A DNA stretch of 64,000 bases from Iris pallida (Eukaryota > Streptophyta > Magnoliopsida > Asparagales > Iridaceae), in contig JANAVB010009598.1 in assembly GCA_029216955.1 (NCBI GenBank), forward strand, positions 25,113,912 through 25,177,911, given 5' to 3'. This document shows positions 24,699-35,151 of the stretch, one piece after another. Each line of letters begins with the position of its first letter. The first letter of the stretch is position 1. Both the position numbers and the translations under genes were made by a program. The notes beneath the pieces are model-generated. The model did no database searches, was not told the DNA's origin, and worked only from the letters and a program-made list of their open reading frames with translations.

Positions 24699-25892
24699 TT
24701 TTCAGCCTCATATTGCTACAAACAGAACAAGGCTCCCAGAAATGACGACGGCTATGAAGTTGGTATGGAGGCAAAACTGAAAGTATTTACTGCCTACGGA
24801 AAACCATCTGGTAAAATAAAAAAAAGATATCTAAATGACGACGAGGTTAGCGCTGCAATGTTATATGTATTGCTCAACTACGACGAGGAAGAAGTGGACA
24901 AGCTAGAGAGGTAAGTAAAATTATTTTGCGTGCTTCGTTGCTTCTGAATATAACTAATATACCTATGCTTCGTTGCTTTTCAGCATGTTTAAGGATGAGG
25001 TAAGGTCCAACAATCCGTACGCAACCGAGGAGGAAGTAGAACGGCAAATGAGACTTCATTTTCCTTTTTGGTTGAGAGCATATGTACGGACGTAGTCACA
25101 ATTTACTTTTTCTGTACATTTATACTTGCACATAATAATTAAGTTATCATCGTTTCTATGGTATTTAAGTTGATCGTCCTGAGGCAATCCTTGAGAATGA
25201 GTATATTAAAACTCTAGCCAAGGGGCCAATTTATCAAGTGAAGACCTGGCCAAGTTACTGCGTAAATGGTTTCAGGTTCAAGTCAACAAATGCTCGAATA
25301 AGAGACGACTTCTTGGATTTGGATTCTACGAAGAATAGCTGTTTGTGCATAAAATCTTCAAACTACAAAGACGTCGACTCAGACAATGACTTCTTTGGCG
25401 TCTTACGGGAGATTGTGGAACTGACATACAATTATGCTATAGAATCTTGTAAGATCGTCTTGTTCAGATGTGATTGGTTCGATCCGATCCAGGGTCGAGG
25501 TTGGAGAGTTGACAAACATGGTCTTGTTGACATAAATTATCGCCGTCGATATCAAGCTTATGAGCCGTTTGTTCTAGCAAACCAGGCTCAGCTAGTTTAC
25601 TTTACCAGCTATCCAAAACGAGGAGCCGGGAGATCAGATTGGCGGGCAGTGTGTAAGACTAAAGCTCGGAATACCTTCGATATCGACGAGATAGCTTATC
25701 AGGAAGACGAACTACCTCTTATTACAAATATTGTCGATGTGGACTCAACGGAAGTTCCTTATGACATGTTTCATCAATTGGAAGAGGTAGAAGTATCAGA
25801 AGAGGAAGAGGAAGTTGATAGAAGTGAGGAGGAAGAGGAAGAGGAAGAGGAACAAGATGAATTTTCAGAAGAGGATTGAATATGTTTAATTT

Positions 25893-26105
25893 TCAGATGT
25901 AGTATGGTTTACTTTTGTTTTTTTCAGATGTAGTATGGTTTACTTTTGTTTTAGCAACGTTAATAAGCGATGTTTTCAGATGTAGTATGGTTTACTTTTG
26001 TTTTTTCAGATATAGTATGGTTTACTTAGCGACGTTCCCTGGCTGTAGTATGGTATACTTTTGTTTTTTTAAGATGTAGTATGGTATACTTCTGTATTTT
26101 TTCAG
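25893..26105 (+). repeat. Tandem acceptor-like repeats between the two CACTA genes
   Basis: About six copies of a roughly 32-bp module containing TTTTCAGATGTAGTATGGTT and TACTTTTG occur in a row. Two copies are interrupted by AGCAACGTTA and AGCGACGTTC, relatives of the subterminal motif. The last TTTTTTCAG immediately precedes the ATG of the TNPA-like gene. Confidence 0.8.
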
Positions 26106-26106
26106 A

Positions 26107-28065
26107 TATGGGTCGACGTGGATCATTTGGTTCCGATCCTGGTGGGAGTCGACGAGCCCGATCGTCTCCATCTACCACTCCTACCGACTCCTCATCCCTT
26201 CGCACTCCACCATACACTAGCGGTCTAGTCGTCGACAATGCCTCCATACCCGGCTCTAGCAGTTCGAGGCTAGGGCCTTCTTTTTCTACGCAGCCAGTAC
26301 CGTCGAGTATTCCAGAGGTCGACCCCACTATTGAGGAGCAGGCCGAGGCCCACGTCGAGGTCGAGGACGATGGCGAGGCCCACGCCGAGAGCAAGGGCGA
26401 GGCCGAGGGGCAGGCTGCGGGCAGGGGCAGGGGAAGGGGCATAGTGCAGCTCCCATCTGAGACAGATCCTCCGTGTCGCCCGGAGGGGGATCTGAGGTTG
26501 GAGATTTGGGCCTGTACTCGGACCAGGCGGTAAGTAAAATTGTTGCATTTAATTTGTTTAAATTTATTATAAACTTGTTTAATAAATTTTAATTTTCATT
26601 TTACAGGTATTATCCCTCCTCCATACACCGGGCACTGGGTACATTCCTGCGACAGAACTACGGGGGGCCCTGGATCAACTAGAGGGATGTCCCGGCCGAC
26701 AGGAAGGCCTTCTGGTTTGAGCACTTTTCGGTACGTAAAAGTTTATTTCCTTTTAACATTTAGTATGTTATGTTATAACTTATGTACTTCTATAATTTTT
26801 TCAGCGGACTTACTTCTTCCCTCCCCACCGCGCCGTTGCTGTCGAGGTTATATTTTCCATCGTCGCCAGCAAGCTTATTAGGGACGCGATCACCGACCAA
26901 AAGGATCGCGACCGCCGGGGATTGCCTATTCATGGTTGGATCTGCCGTCGACTGGGTGGTATTGAAGAGGAGATTCGATGAGGAAGCCTACAAGGAGAAG
27001 TCCGCAAAGTCTAAAAGAGCGCGACAGGCGGGGTCGCAGTGGTGTGGTGGATCAAGGTCCATCATGGATTTCTTCACCCATATGGTACGTATCTCGCCGT
27101 ATACCCATAATTAATAATTTACAGTAATATATTTCTTTCAACTTAACTGACAAATCATATAATAATTTTGTAACAGGTTGAATCGGGAGAAGACCCGAAT
27201 ATGGTGACCTTGTTCCTCGCCACGCACAAGAAGGGGGAGCTGTTCGTAGACAACAAGGCCCGGGACACCTACGTAAGTTTTACTTAATGCTAGTTCATTA
27301 ATATTAATTTTTAGTTACGTAGAAAATTCATATAGATGTTATTTCTAGGCCGAGTTTTAGAAGTTTTACTTAATGCTAGTGCATTAGTATATTAATTTTT
27401 AGCGACCACGTGAGAATTCATATAGATGTTATTTCTAGGCCGAGTTTTTGAGGCTTAGGGAGGTCGGGCCGACACGGAAGGAGGGAGCTGGTGCTAGCAC
27501 TTCCCAGCAGCCCCCGGCCGCAGCTCAGTCAGATGACGAGCTGTGGATGAGGGTCGTTGGTGGCATGCATAGGGGTACGTACTATGGTACGGGCTCCTAT
27601 GGTGCCTTTATTGCATCACAGTCCTCTGTGACCGCCAATAGTGTGCCCGGCCCCGCACAGACTGAGGAGTCGATCCGCCAGCATGATAGTGACGTCCTTG
27701 TGCAGATCGCAGCTCTGCGTGACGAGATGCTGCAAAGGATGGGGGCGCCGCATAAAGATGATTCTGCGCTCATCTCACGCTTTGAGATGCTGGAGGAGAC
27801 TACGGAGGCGCTGCAATAGATGACCCGTGCTACGCAGGAGGCTACGCAGCGGTTGACCGAACAGATACAACATTTCCAGGAGATGGCAGCGGAGCGACCG
27901 TCTGCTGGTACGTCGGGAGCATCGTCTACATCCGGCGGTGCACGGGAGGACATGCTTGTCCACCTGTTGTCACCGGAGGAGTATCAGACGATCCTGACGT
28001 TACGACGACAGTCATCTGGTGGCGCTCCTCCTCCAGCAATGGGTCCAGCTCCAGGCGATCAGTAG
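26107..28065 (+). pseudogene. TNPA-like second CACTA gene, with stops
   Basis: This is the second CACTA protein, of the plant Ptta/En/Spm (Transposase_24) type, which binds subterminal motifs. Exons inferred from GT/AG borders are 26107-26529, 26607-26730, 26805-27084, 27177-27272 and 27439-28065. The N-terminus is Ser/Pro-rich, then acidic, then GRGRGRG. The middle exons carry the family core (RFDEEAYKEKSAKSKRARQ and SIMDFFTHM). The C-terminus has a coiled-coil-like stretch (about 27660-27890) ending LLSPEEYQTIL. Stops occur in exon 2 (near 26682) and at 27817-27819, and the frame of exon 3 is uncertain. An 85-bp duplication (27277-27446) repeats the last intron-exon border. Confidence 0.75.
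27277..27446 (+). repeat. Duplicated intron/acceptor block in TNPA-like gene
   Basis: A block running from AGTTTTACTTAATGCTAG to ATTTCTAGGCCGAGTTTT occurs twice in succession, giving two candidate acceptors (27348 and 27438). Only the second leads into the long open exon. Confidence 0.85.
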
Positions 28066-28399
28066 TTGAGGATATTGAGTTTGTACTGTACTATATTTTT
28101 CACTTTGTACGTATTTAGGGATATTCAGCTTTTTCGTTGAGGATATTGAGTTTGTACGTATTTGCGGATATTGATTTGGTTTGTTCAGGATATTATATAT
28201 TGATATTGTTTGTTGCGGATAGTATTTTTTTTAATATTTTTTGTATATTCTGGAATGTATTGTGCGTGCCGGTGTTGAGTGTTCCACCGAGGGGGTCGGC
28301 GAACCCAGGGATTGGATTCTGTATTTTATGTTTTGTATTCTGTATTTTGGCTCAGGCTCCAGCTCCATTTGCATTCTGGAACCTGTTTTTTTTTTTAAT

Positions 28400-28815
28400 T
28401 TTGCGACGTTTTTAGCGACGTTAATATTCGTCGCTACATTTTTAGCGACGTTAATAAATGTCGCTACTAGAGTCGCTAAATGCTGATGTGGCAACACGTG
28501 GTACCAAATCTGATGTCAGCTCGTCGTTGCCAAAACGTCGCAAAAATGTCGCTAAACGGCGACCAAATCCTGACGTCGCCTTAAACGTCGCTAATTAGCG
28601 TCAACGAGGAAACGTCGCAGATGACGTCGCTAATTAGCGACGTTATTGACGTCGCTAAATAACGTCGCCCGAGCGACGTTTTGCGACGTTTTCTCGTTTA
28701 GCGACACGTATTTTTCCGTCGTTCATTAAAGGTCGCCAAAAATGTCGCTAAATTCTCTTAGCGACGTTTTTGTCGAGTATAGCGACGTTTTCTACCGTCA
28801 CTAATCTGACAAATT
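28400..28815. repeat. Right subterminal GCGACGT repeats of CACTA
   Basis: A dense set of GCGACGTT and AACGTCGC motifs in both orientations occupies the last 420 bp of the element. Confidence 0.85.
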
Positions 28816-28827
28816 TTTGTAGTGTTA

Positions 28828-29774
28828 TGCTTGTATGTTGATGATATCCATATTTTAGGATCTTCACTGGAATTGATAAATAACACTAAGAATTATTTAT
28901 CTAACCAGTTTGATATGAAAGACCTAGGTGAGGCAAACCTGATCTTAGGAATACAAGTGTCCAAATGCAATGAGGGATATACTCTATCCTTAGCACATTT
29001 AATTGAGAAAATGCTAAGAAAGTTTGAGTATTTTGACAAGAAGCCTGCCCTTACTCCTTATGATAGTAATGTTGTTCTCAAGAAGAATGAAGGATCTCCT
29101 ATATAACAACATAGATATTCACAAATGATTGGGTCCCTTATGTACATAACAAATAGGACCAGACCTGATATTGCATTTGCTATTGGGAGACTAAGCAGAT
29201 ATAATAGTAACCCAAACCAATCACACTGGACTGCTTTGGACAGAGTATTTAGATATCTTAAAGGAACTCTAGATTATAAAATTTATTATACTAGACACCC
29301 TGATATCATAGAAGGTTACTCCGATGCAAATTGGGTAACTGATTCACATGATGTGAAATCCACTACTGGATATATTTTTTCACTAGCAGAAGCTGCGATC
29401 TCCTAGGGATCATGTAAACAGACTATCATTGCAAAAGTACTATAGACTCTGAGATGATAGCTTTAGACACTACTTGTACAGAAGCCGAATGACTTAGAAA
29501 TCTTATTATGCATATATCTGTTTCTGTTCTCCTATTCCTGCAATTTCTATAAACTGTGATAATAAATCTATTATAGAACTACTAAAGCATGATTCTGTGA
29601 ATGCTAAGATGAACAGGCACCTGCAGCTGCGCTTCAAGTCAATAAAGAGCCTATTGGGTAAATATGTGGTTCTTGACTATATAAAGTCATAAAAGAACCT
29701 TGCAGACCACTTGACGAAGGGTCTGTCTAGGACATTGATCCTAGAATCATCGAGGGAGATGGGGTTAAGCCCAT
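28828..29774 (+). pseudogene. Copia family 3 pol, C-terminal half (RT active site, RNase H)
   Basis: This is the continuation of the polyprotein cut at 19066. The first codons give CLYVDDIHILG, the RT catalytic motif, followed by the RT thumb (DLGEANLILGIQVS), SLMYITNRTRPDIAFA, and the RNase H region (SDANWVTD) to about ADHLTKGLSRT near 29710. Stops occur at 29104 and 29404, with further frame breaks beyond. The rest up to 30404 is the untranslated tail before the 3' LTR. Confidence 0.9.
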
Positions 29775-30387
29775 AGTATAGTCAGCTGCAGTGGCAACCC
29801 AACCGAGTCTGACTGGAGATCCCAAGAAGCCGGTTCAATAGGTAGGAACAAGCTGGACTATGTGACTATTATAGAACATTGACCTGAGATTAAATTCTCT
29901 TTAAAATAAAAGCCGAGGAGGCTGTACATGTGTACATTAATACCCCATCCCTATGGTGACAGTGTTCCTTTTGTGATATGGATAGGGTGAGTTTAAACTC
30001 TTAATAAGTCCAAGCATGATATGTAGGGTTGATTCCTATCACCAACCCTTAAGGACTTACCTATATGAGAGGTCGTGAGGGCCGCGACTATAGGACAGGG
30101 CGATCCTAGACAACTCTCATGAATGTGTAAAAGTGCGCATGGCCAATCAAATGCGCCACCCGATAGACCCAAGTACCTCTAGCATACTATGTGTGCTATT
30201 TTTCGAGTCTGGTTCAAGAAGGCTGATTTAAGGCGTAGTCCATCAAGCTCTTTTTCAGACAAAGACAATAGTCACTACGTGAGATTCAAGGCTGTAGTCC
30301 ATCTCATTTATGCATAGTATACAACTGCCCAGAAATTTTCTTATCCTTCTCTTATTTTCTTTCCTTCTATTACTTTTGGAACTTGAC

Positions 30388-30404
30388 CTTTGGGGGGGAG
30401 GAAT
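30388..30404 (+). other. Polypurine tract of Copia family 3
   Basis: TTTGGGGGGGAGGAAT directly precedes the 3' LTR start, as needed for plus-strand priming. Confidence 0.8.
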
Positions 30405-30529
30405 TGTTGGCTGTGTGCACATTTGTGCACAACAGCAAGAGCAAAAGCTCAAGTTTTCTCTCTTTAGTCCCACATCGGCCAGATGTGTGGACATTTGGTT
30501 GTTTATATTGCTTCACATCTTTGTGCTCC
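30405..30529 (+). mobile_element. Truncated 3' LTR of Copia family 3
   Basis: The 125 bp match the start of the 5' LTR (14581-14705) almost base for base, then stop abruptly at GCTCC. The sequence that follows (TGTAAGCCCCCTG) looks like the start of another LTR, so the truncation is probably due to a later insertion. Confidence 0.85.
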
Positions 30530-31349
30530 TGTAAGCCCCCTGAATTTAGGGCTTATTTTTTTCAATTTTCTAAATCAATTATTTGCAGTAGATATTATTA
30601 TTTGATTAAATGTTCTTTTCCGTGACTTTGACTTCTAGAGCGTTAGAGATGCCAATCTCTGGAAACTCTCTTCATCAGTGTGTAGTAGACAAGATTACCT
30701 TCATGTTGATATATCATGTCCCACCCAAACTTGTTTTCTTGTACTCTTTTTGCTTCACACAACTTCGGATCAATTTAGACCATTTGATCATTAAATAATT
30801 ATTGATTGATTTTCCCACTTTTATCTTTGATCATCATATGCACGTTACCGTGACTTTTAATTTAGGAGCACAAAACTAGTCATTTTCTTGAAACTAACTC
30901 CTCATGCATGATCTACTCGAGATGCCCTACATCCATGACCTTTGTGTCCCACTCAGACACACCATCTTGTGCTTCATTTGCTTCGCACAACTTTTGGGTC
31001 AATTTAGGCCAATTAATTATCCACCGTAAAATGTGACCTGACTTCCAGCTTAATTTTCGGGCCCGACATCGGTCCAATCTGCTCGACCCAATATATGGTT
31101 CTGGCCTACTATGAACGTGCCACTTGCGTGCCACCAAATTGATCTCCCTTGTGCTCCCATTTCGTCCATGATTTTAAATGGTTTAATTTTTTTTATCTTG
31201 ATCGAACCCTAGCCCAAGCTTGTCCAACTTGACCCAACACCCAACCCAAATTGGTGTGACCCCTACCATGTCTACCTATACACCCCATTGATATTTTCTC
31301 CTTTTTCCCTACTAAAAAAAATATATCCTCCTCTATACAAATATCTCAT

Positions 31350-31412
<63 letters not shown>

Positions 31413-31950
31413 CACTCTCTCTCTCTCCACTCACCTATCACCTTCACTCTCTCTCCACATTCCTATACAGCCACCCCCATGTGGCCGGCCTACCCCCTCT
31501 CTCTAATTAATCTTTCTCTCTCTCTCTCTCTCTCTCTCTTTCTATATATAATATATATACACACACATATAATATATATCTCTCTCTCTCCCATTATTAC
31601 ACACACACACACACCTCACCCCCTCCCATCACAGCACTCCTCTCCCCCCCTCTTTCAGCCGACTCCACCACCATCTTCATTTTCATCTTCTTCACCCCTC
31701 CTCCTCCTATTCTTCTTCACCACCACCATCATCTACATCACCATTAAACCGCCACCACCACCCGAGCTCCACCACCACAAACCACCTCTCCTCCCTTATC
31801 CGTCGTGCCCCGCTGCTGAGCCGCCGCCGCCGCAGCCACAGCCGTGCCGCAGCAGCAGTGCAACACAACAACAGCAACCGCAGCAACAACACAATAGCAT
31901 GCATTTACATATTAGCAACTTCTCATACAGCCATATAGTGTTAGCCCAAT
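30530..31950 (+). mobile_element. Possible Gypsy LTR start and pyrimidine/TA-rich leader
   Basis: TGTAAGCCCCCTGAATTTAG resembles the starts of plant Gypsy LTRs. Downstream come (CT)n and (TA)n runs (31352-31408, 31517-31600), CA repeats and a Ser/Pro-coding low-complexity tract (31600-31890). No right border or internal region was found. Open frames here arise from the repeats. Confidence 0.4.
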
Positions 31951-33250
31951 GATTGTATCATGTTTTTTGAATATGGCTAATCGATTAAGTTTAATATTAT
32001 GATATCACTAGTATTCATACAATCACTATATTGTTAATACTTAAACTTAGTATTGTCCTAAATGTTCATTAAATGTATCGTACTGCTTTGTTCGTCTGAC
32101 ATGTATTTGCAGACAAGATCGAACTTGGACATATGCAATGAAGAATTCATGACGGACCAAAGACGGCGTTATACCAAAAGATTTCTCTAAACCATCCAAC
32201 GACATCTCCGGGGCCTTGCACTCGGAGATTTCGTTGCCGGGTCAGCGGATAGGGGTCGAGGGGACAGCGTCCCCCGTGGGGGTTCGGGGCTAGGCCCCCG
32301 AAAGGTATTCAGATTTTTTCAGATCTGTTTATCTTTGGATGACGTCATCAAAGGAGAAAGTTTTCATTCAAGAAGTCTGCAACCTACTCATGTCCTTATG
32401 TTTTATTTTGTATTTTCTATTTGTTTGTAGGACTCGAGGTACATTGTGTTCGCAATTGGCACTAGGAAGCTTAACCAATCCAAGTCCACTAAAATCAGCC
32501 TGAACCCAAACCACAAACTTGCTGGAAACAGGGTGGACCGAACTCGGACCGAGTTCTGCCCGAACTCTGTCCCAACTCGGTCAGGGTAAAACCCAGTTCC
32601 CTGGTCAGTCTCCTCTTCCTGAAGGCCAGGCTTCTAACGTTCGAATTTATGAACGTTAGGGGATCGAATTCTGTCCAAACTCGGTCTCCAGTAAACCTAT
32701 ACAAAGGCCTTGAATTTTTTACTTGAATCTCACCAATTCACATTCAATCTTATTATCTATTCTGAGCCTAAACCTTTCCATCACCAAGAAATCAACTCTC
32801 AGCCTTCTAGTGTGCCAAAGTTGCAATCTGGTTAGAAGTCTGTTTGAGTTGTAAACCTTAGATTTTCAAGTGTTGCTCTTTACACTTGTTGTTTGAAGTC
32901 AACAAGCTCTTCGTCAAAAGCTTGTGGTTGTTGAAGTCACTGTGCCCTTCGGATCAAAGCACGTGGAGTCTGTAAGAAGTCGTAAGTGCTTCGGATCAAA
33001 GCTTGTATTTCACTTTATAGTGGATTCAACATCGAGCTAGAGTTCTCGAGACCGGGCTAGTACTTTCAGAGGAAAAGCAGTATAAAATCTCAGTATTTGC
33101 GTTTGCTCTTCTTAACTCTTTTACACTACGCAATTATATTTGATATATTATTATAGTTGGTAACTGCCATCATATTTTTAATTGGTGAATATTTCTGCTG
33201 CACACACGCACTCTATTAACCACAACCCCCAACCCCCTTCTAGAGTTGCT
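31951..33250 (+). mobile_element. LTR-like sequence, probably Copia-derived
   Basis: A G-rich block (about 32225-32305) with GGGGACAGCG then GGGGTTCGGGGC, a run of CCGAACTC/GAGTTCTG inverted motifs (32530-32580), and a TTCGGATCAAAGC repeat (32950 and 32995) resemble U3/U5 parts of plant Copia LTRs. The CGAACTC motifs recall those in the LTR at 54998-55793. I could not fix its ends. Confidence 0.4.
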
Positions 33251-34299
33251 TCACGGTCCACATTTAGGACTACTGAGCATTAGCGCAAATACGGAGAATT
33301 ATAAACTACCAAAGCTCAGAAAAATAGTGGTAGCCCATGATAAGAGAATTGCATGACTTACTAACAATGAGCTGCACAGTCATTTATTGAAATTTAAACA
33401 AAAAGAAGAATACTAAGTTATATTCTGTTGAAGTCTGCTCTACAGAGTTCTATAGGTTTGTCCTCAATAACTCTTCATTCATGTTGAACTATTCCCGAAT
33501 GTCTTGTGACTAAACTTGTGTCTGTCCAGCCTGGTACCAGCCATACTCCTTTCAGTCTTCTAGCAAGGTAAATTTGATATATTACTCAGCCCTAAAGTGC
33601 GGAGTTGTAGAGAATGTTACATTATTGGCACACGGATACTGAATATAACCTTTTCAAGACTCAAGCTCATACTCTAAGATCCACTGCAGCATCCACAAAG
33701 TATAGCAATGCAATCCCAAAACACTTAAAACCAACGGATTCAGATCAATTATCATCATATTTACCCAAGTAAAACTCTAGCGCCTAGTTCCATAAAACCA
33801 ACAGTATTAGCAGACTGAAGCTAGTGAACGAAAATATTGAAGTTATACAAAAAAAATCATTTGACAGCAGAATAGATAAATGCAACAAAAAGAAACTTTT
33901 CACAAGTATAATTGAATCCTAACTAAAACTCCATCCTTATTCGCAAAGACACAATTGACATCAAGAACTCAAAATAACAAGGCTATCTAATATCACAGCT
34001 CCACAGCAAAAGGCAAGGTTCCACCTACAGCAATGCAAGTCAAACATCATTTGCAGAGCCAACCTCATGAACGGAATTTAATAACCAACCTGCCTACTTA
34101 AAGCCGTGTCAGTTACTCGCAGGTATCAACCAATATCCAATAAATTTCAACTCAGACCTTTCACGCAAGACTTAATTCAAGCACAGGTTCATATTCCAAC
34201 TTCTTCCACCAGTTAAACACCAAGAACGAAGCCTCTATCCAGAATTCCACCATTCCAATGAATTGTCACAGTTCAACCCCCTCCCCAGTCGCCACCACC
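33251..34299. other. Unassigned spacer
   Basis: Moderately AT-rich DNA with no coding run, no terminal repeats and no RNA gene that I can recognise. Confidence 0.4.
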
Positions 34300-34812
34300 C
34301 ATGCACCAAGCATCCCGCATTCATCAACCCGTTCACCAAAGATCCAATCTTCCAGAGAAGGGCAAACTTATTATGCTTCATAGTATCTACACTCGTACAA
34401 ACCAGCTTAAGAAGCACTATACACACAGAAACTTCGAAACTAATTCTTGAACATGAAGCTTTCAGTAACCTTCATCCTAATCCCATGTATCCCACTCACA
34501 TCCTCAAACAAACCTTACAATAAGTACTAGAATGACATGCTTTAGGATCAGAATCCATGCACCAAGCATCCCATATTCTTCAACCGGTCCACCAAAGCTC
34601 CAATCTTCCAGAGAAGGGCAAACTTATTATGCTTCATAGTATCTACACACTCGTACAAACCAGCTTAAGAAGCACTATTCACACAAAAACTTTGAAACTA
34701 ATTCTTGAACATGAAGCTTTCAATAACCTTTATCCTAATCCCGTGTATGCCACTCACATCCTCAAACAAACCTTACAATAAGTACTAGAATGACATGCTT
34801 TAGGATCAGAAA
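34300..34812. repeat. 256-bp tandem duplication
   Basis: A block starting CATGCACCAAGCATCCC at 34300 recurs at 34556, and both copies run to TTTAGGATCAGAA. The copies differ at a modest number of positions, so the duplication is not very recent. Confidence 0.9.
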
Positions 34813-35146
34813 CAAGCCTAGATTAGCTCAAGCCCCTTGCTCTAGGCACAGAGATTGAAACAAATATAGTATTAAAATCAAAGAAAACACTGCTTTCTTT
34901 TTATCCAGGAATTGACATGGATGATTCACAAGAAACAAATAATAAAGCAAAGATAATAAGTACCAATCTAATGATTCTCTAAGTTGCTCCCTTAATTCTC
35001 AACCAAGTTATAGAAAAAAGAAACCTTATAATGGCTATGTATACCCAAGTCAGTCAATCCTAACACTAATACATTTTTCTCGATCGCTTCCTCTAAAAGT
35101 GACCGAAACTGAATCAAAAAAGAACAGGAAGATCAAACTCTGCACA
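34813..35146. other. Unassigned spacer
   Basis: No feature recognised before the target duplication of the following solo LTR. Confidence 0.4.
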
Positions 35147-35151
35147 AGATG

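Larger units (their letters stand above)
20367..25879 (+). pseudogene. TNP2-like CACTA transposase, broken
   Basis: This is the CACTA transposase that cuts and rejoins element ends. The start at 20367 follows a splice-acceptor-like TTTTTAG. The N-terminal transposase-associated domain (SWMYNSI onward, with CPCAKC) is followed by the Transposase_21 region (DCCQNGCMLYYK, CGFCG; then NDFPTYGMLSGWSTHG, CPYCM), a DUF4218-like part, and DUF4216 with a very acidic C-terminal tail (25780-25877). Three in-frame stops are seen: near 21577 (expected Trp), near 21616 (expected Gln) and at 22650 (expected Arg). A solo LTR splits the DUF4218 exon at 22762-24698. Downstream exons begin after introns with donors at 24911 (GTAAGT) and 25084; exon borders are approximate. 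Confidence 0.85.
19070..28824 (+). mobile_element. CACTA (En/Spm) DNA transposon, 9.75 kb
   Basis: Terminal inverted repeats are CACTACTAAAATCTG at the left and the inverse of CACTACAAAAATTTG at the right (13 of 15 match). TTA flanks both ends. Subterminal regions are crowded with GCGACGT-type motifs in both orientations, the usual transposase-binding arrangement. Inside are a TNP2-like gene (20367-25879) and a TNPA-like gene (26107-28065), in the order typical of plant CACTA elements. Several stops in both genes and a solo LTR in the first make it non-autonomous today. It sits inside the RT of a Copia element. Confidence 0.95.

Noticed and set aside
31479..31952. 157-residue Ser/Pro/His-rich ORF
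   Set aside because: Built from CT, TA and CA microsatellites and trinucleotide runs; no domain.
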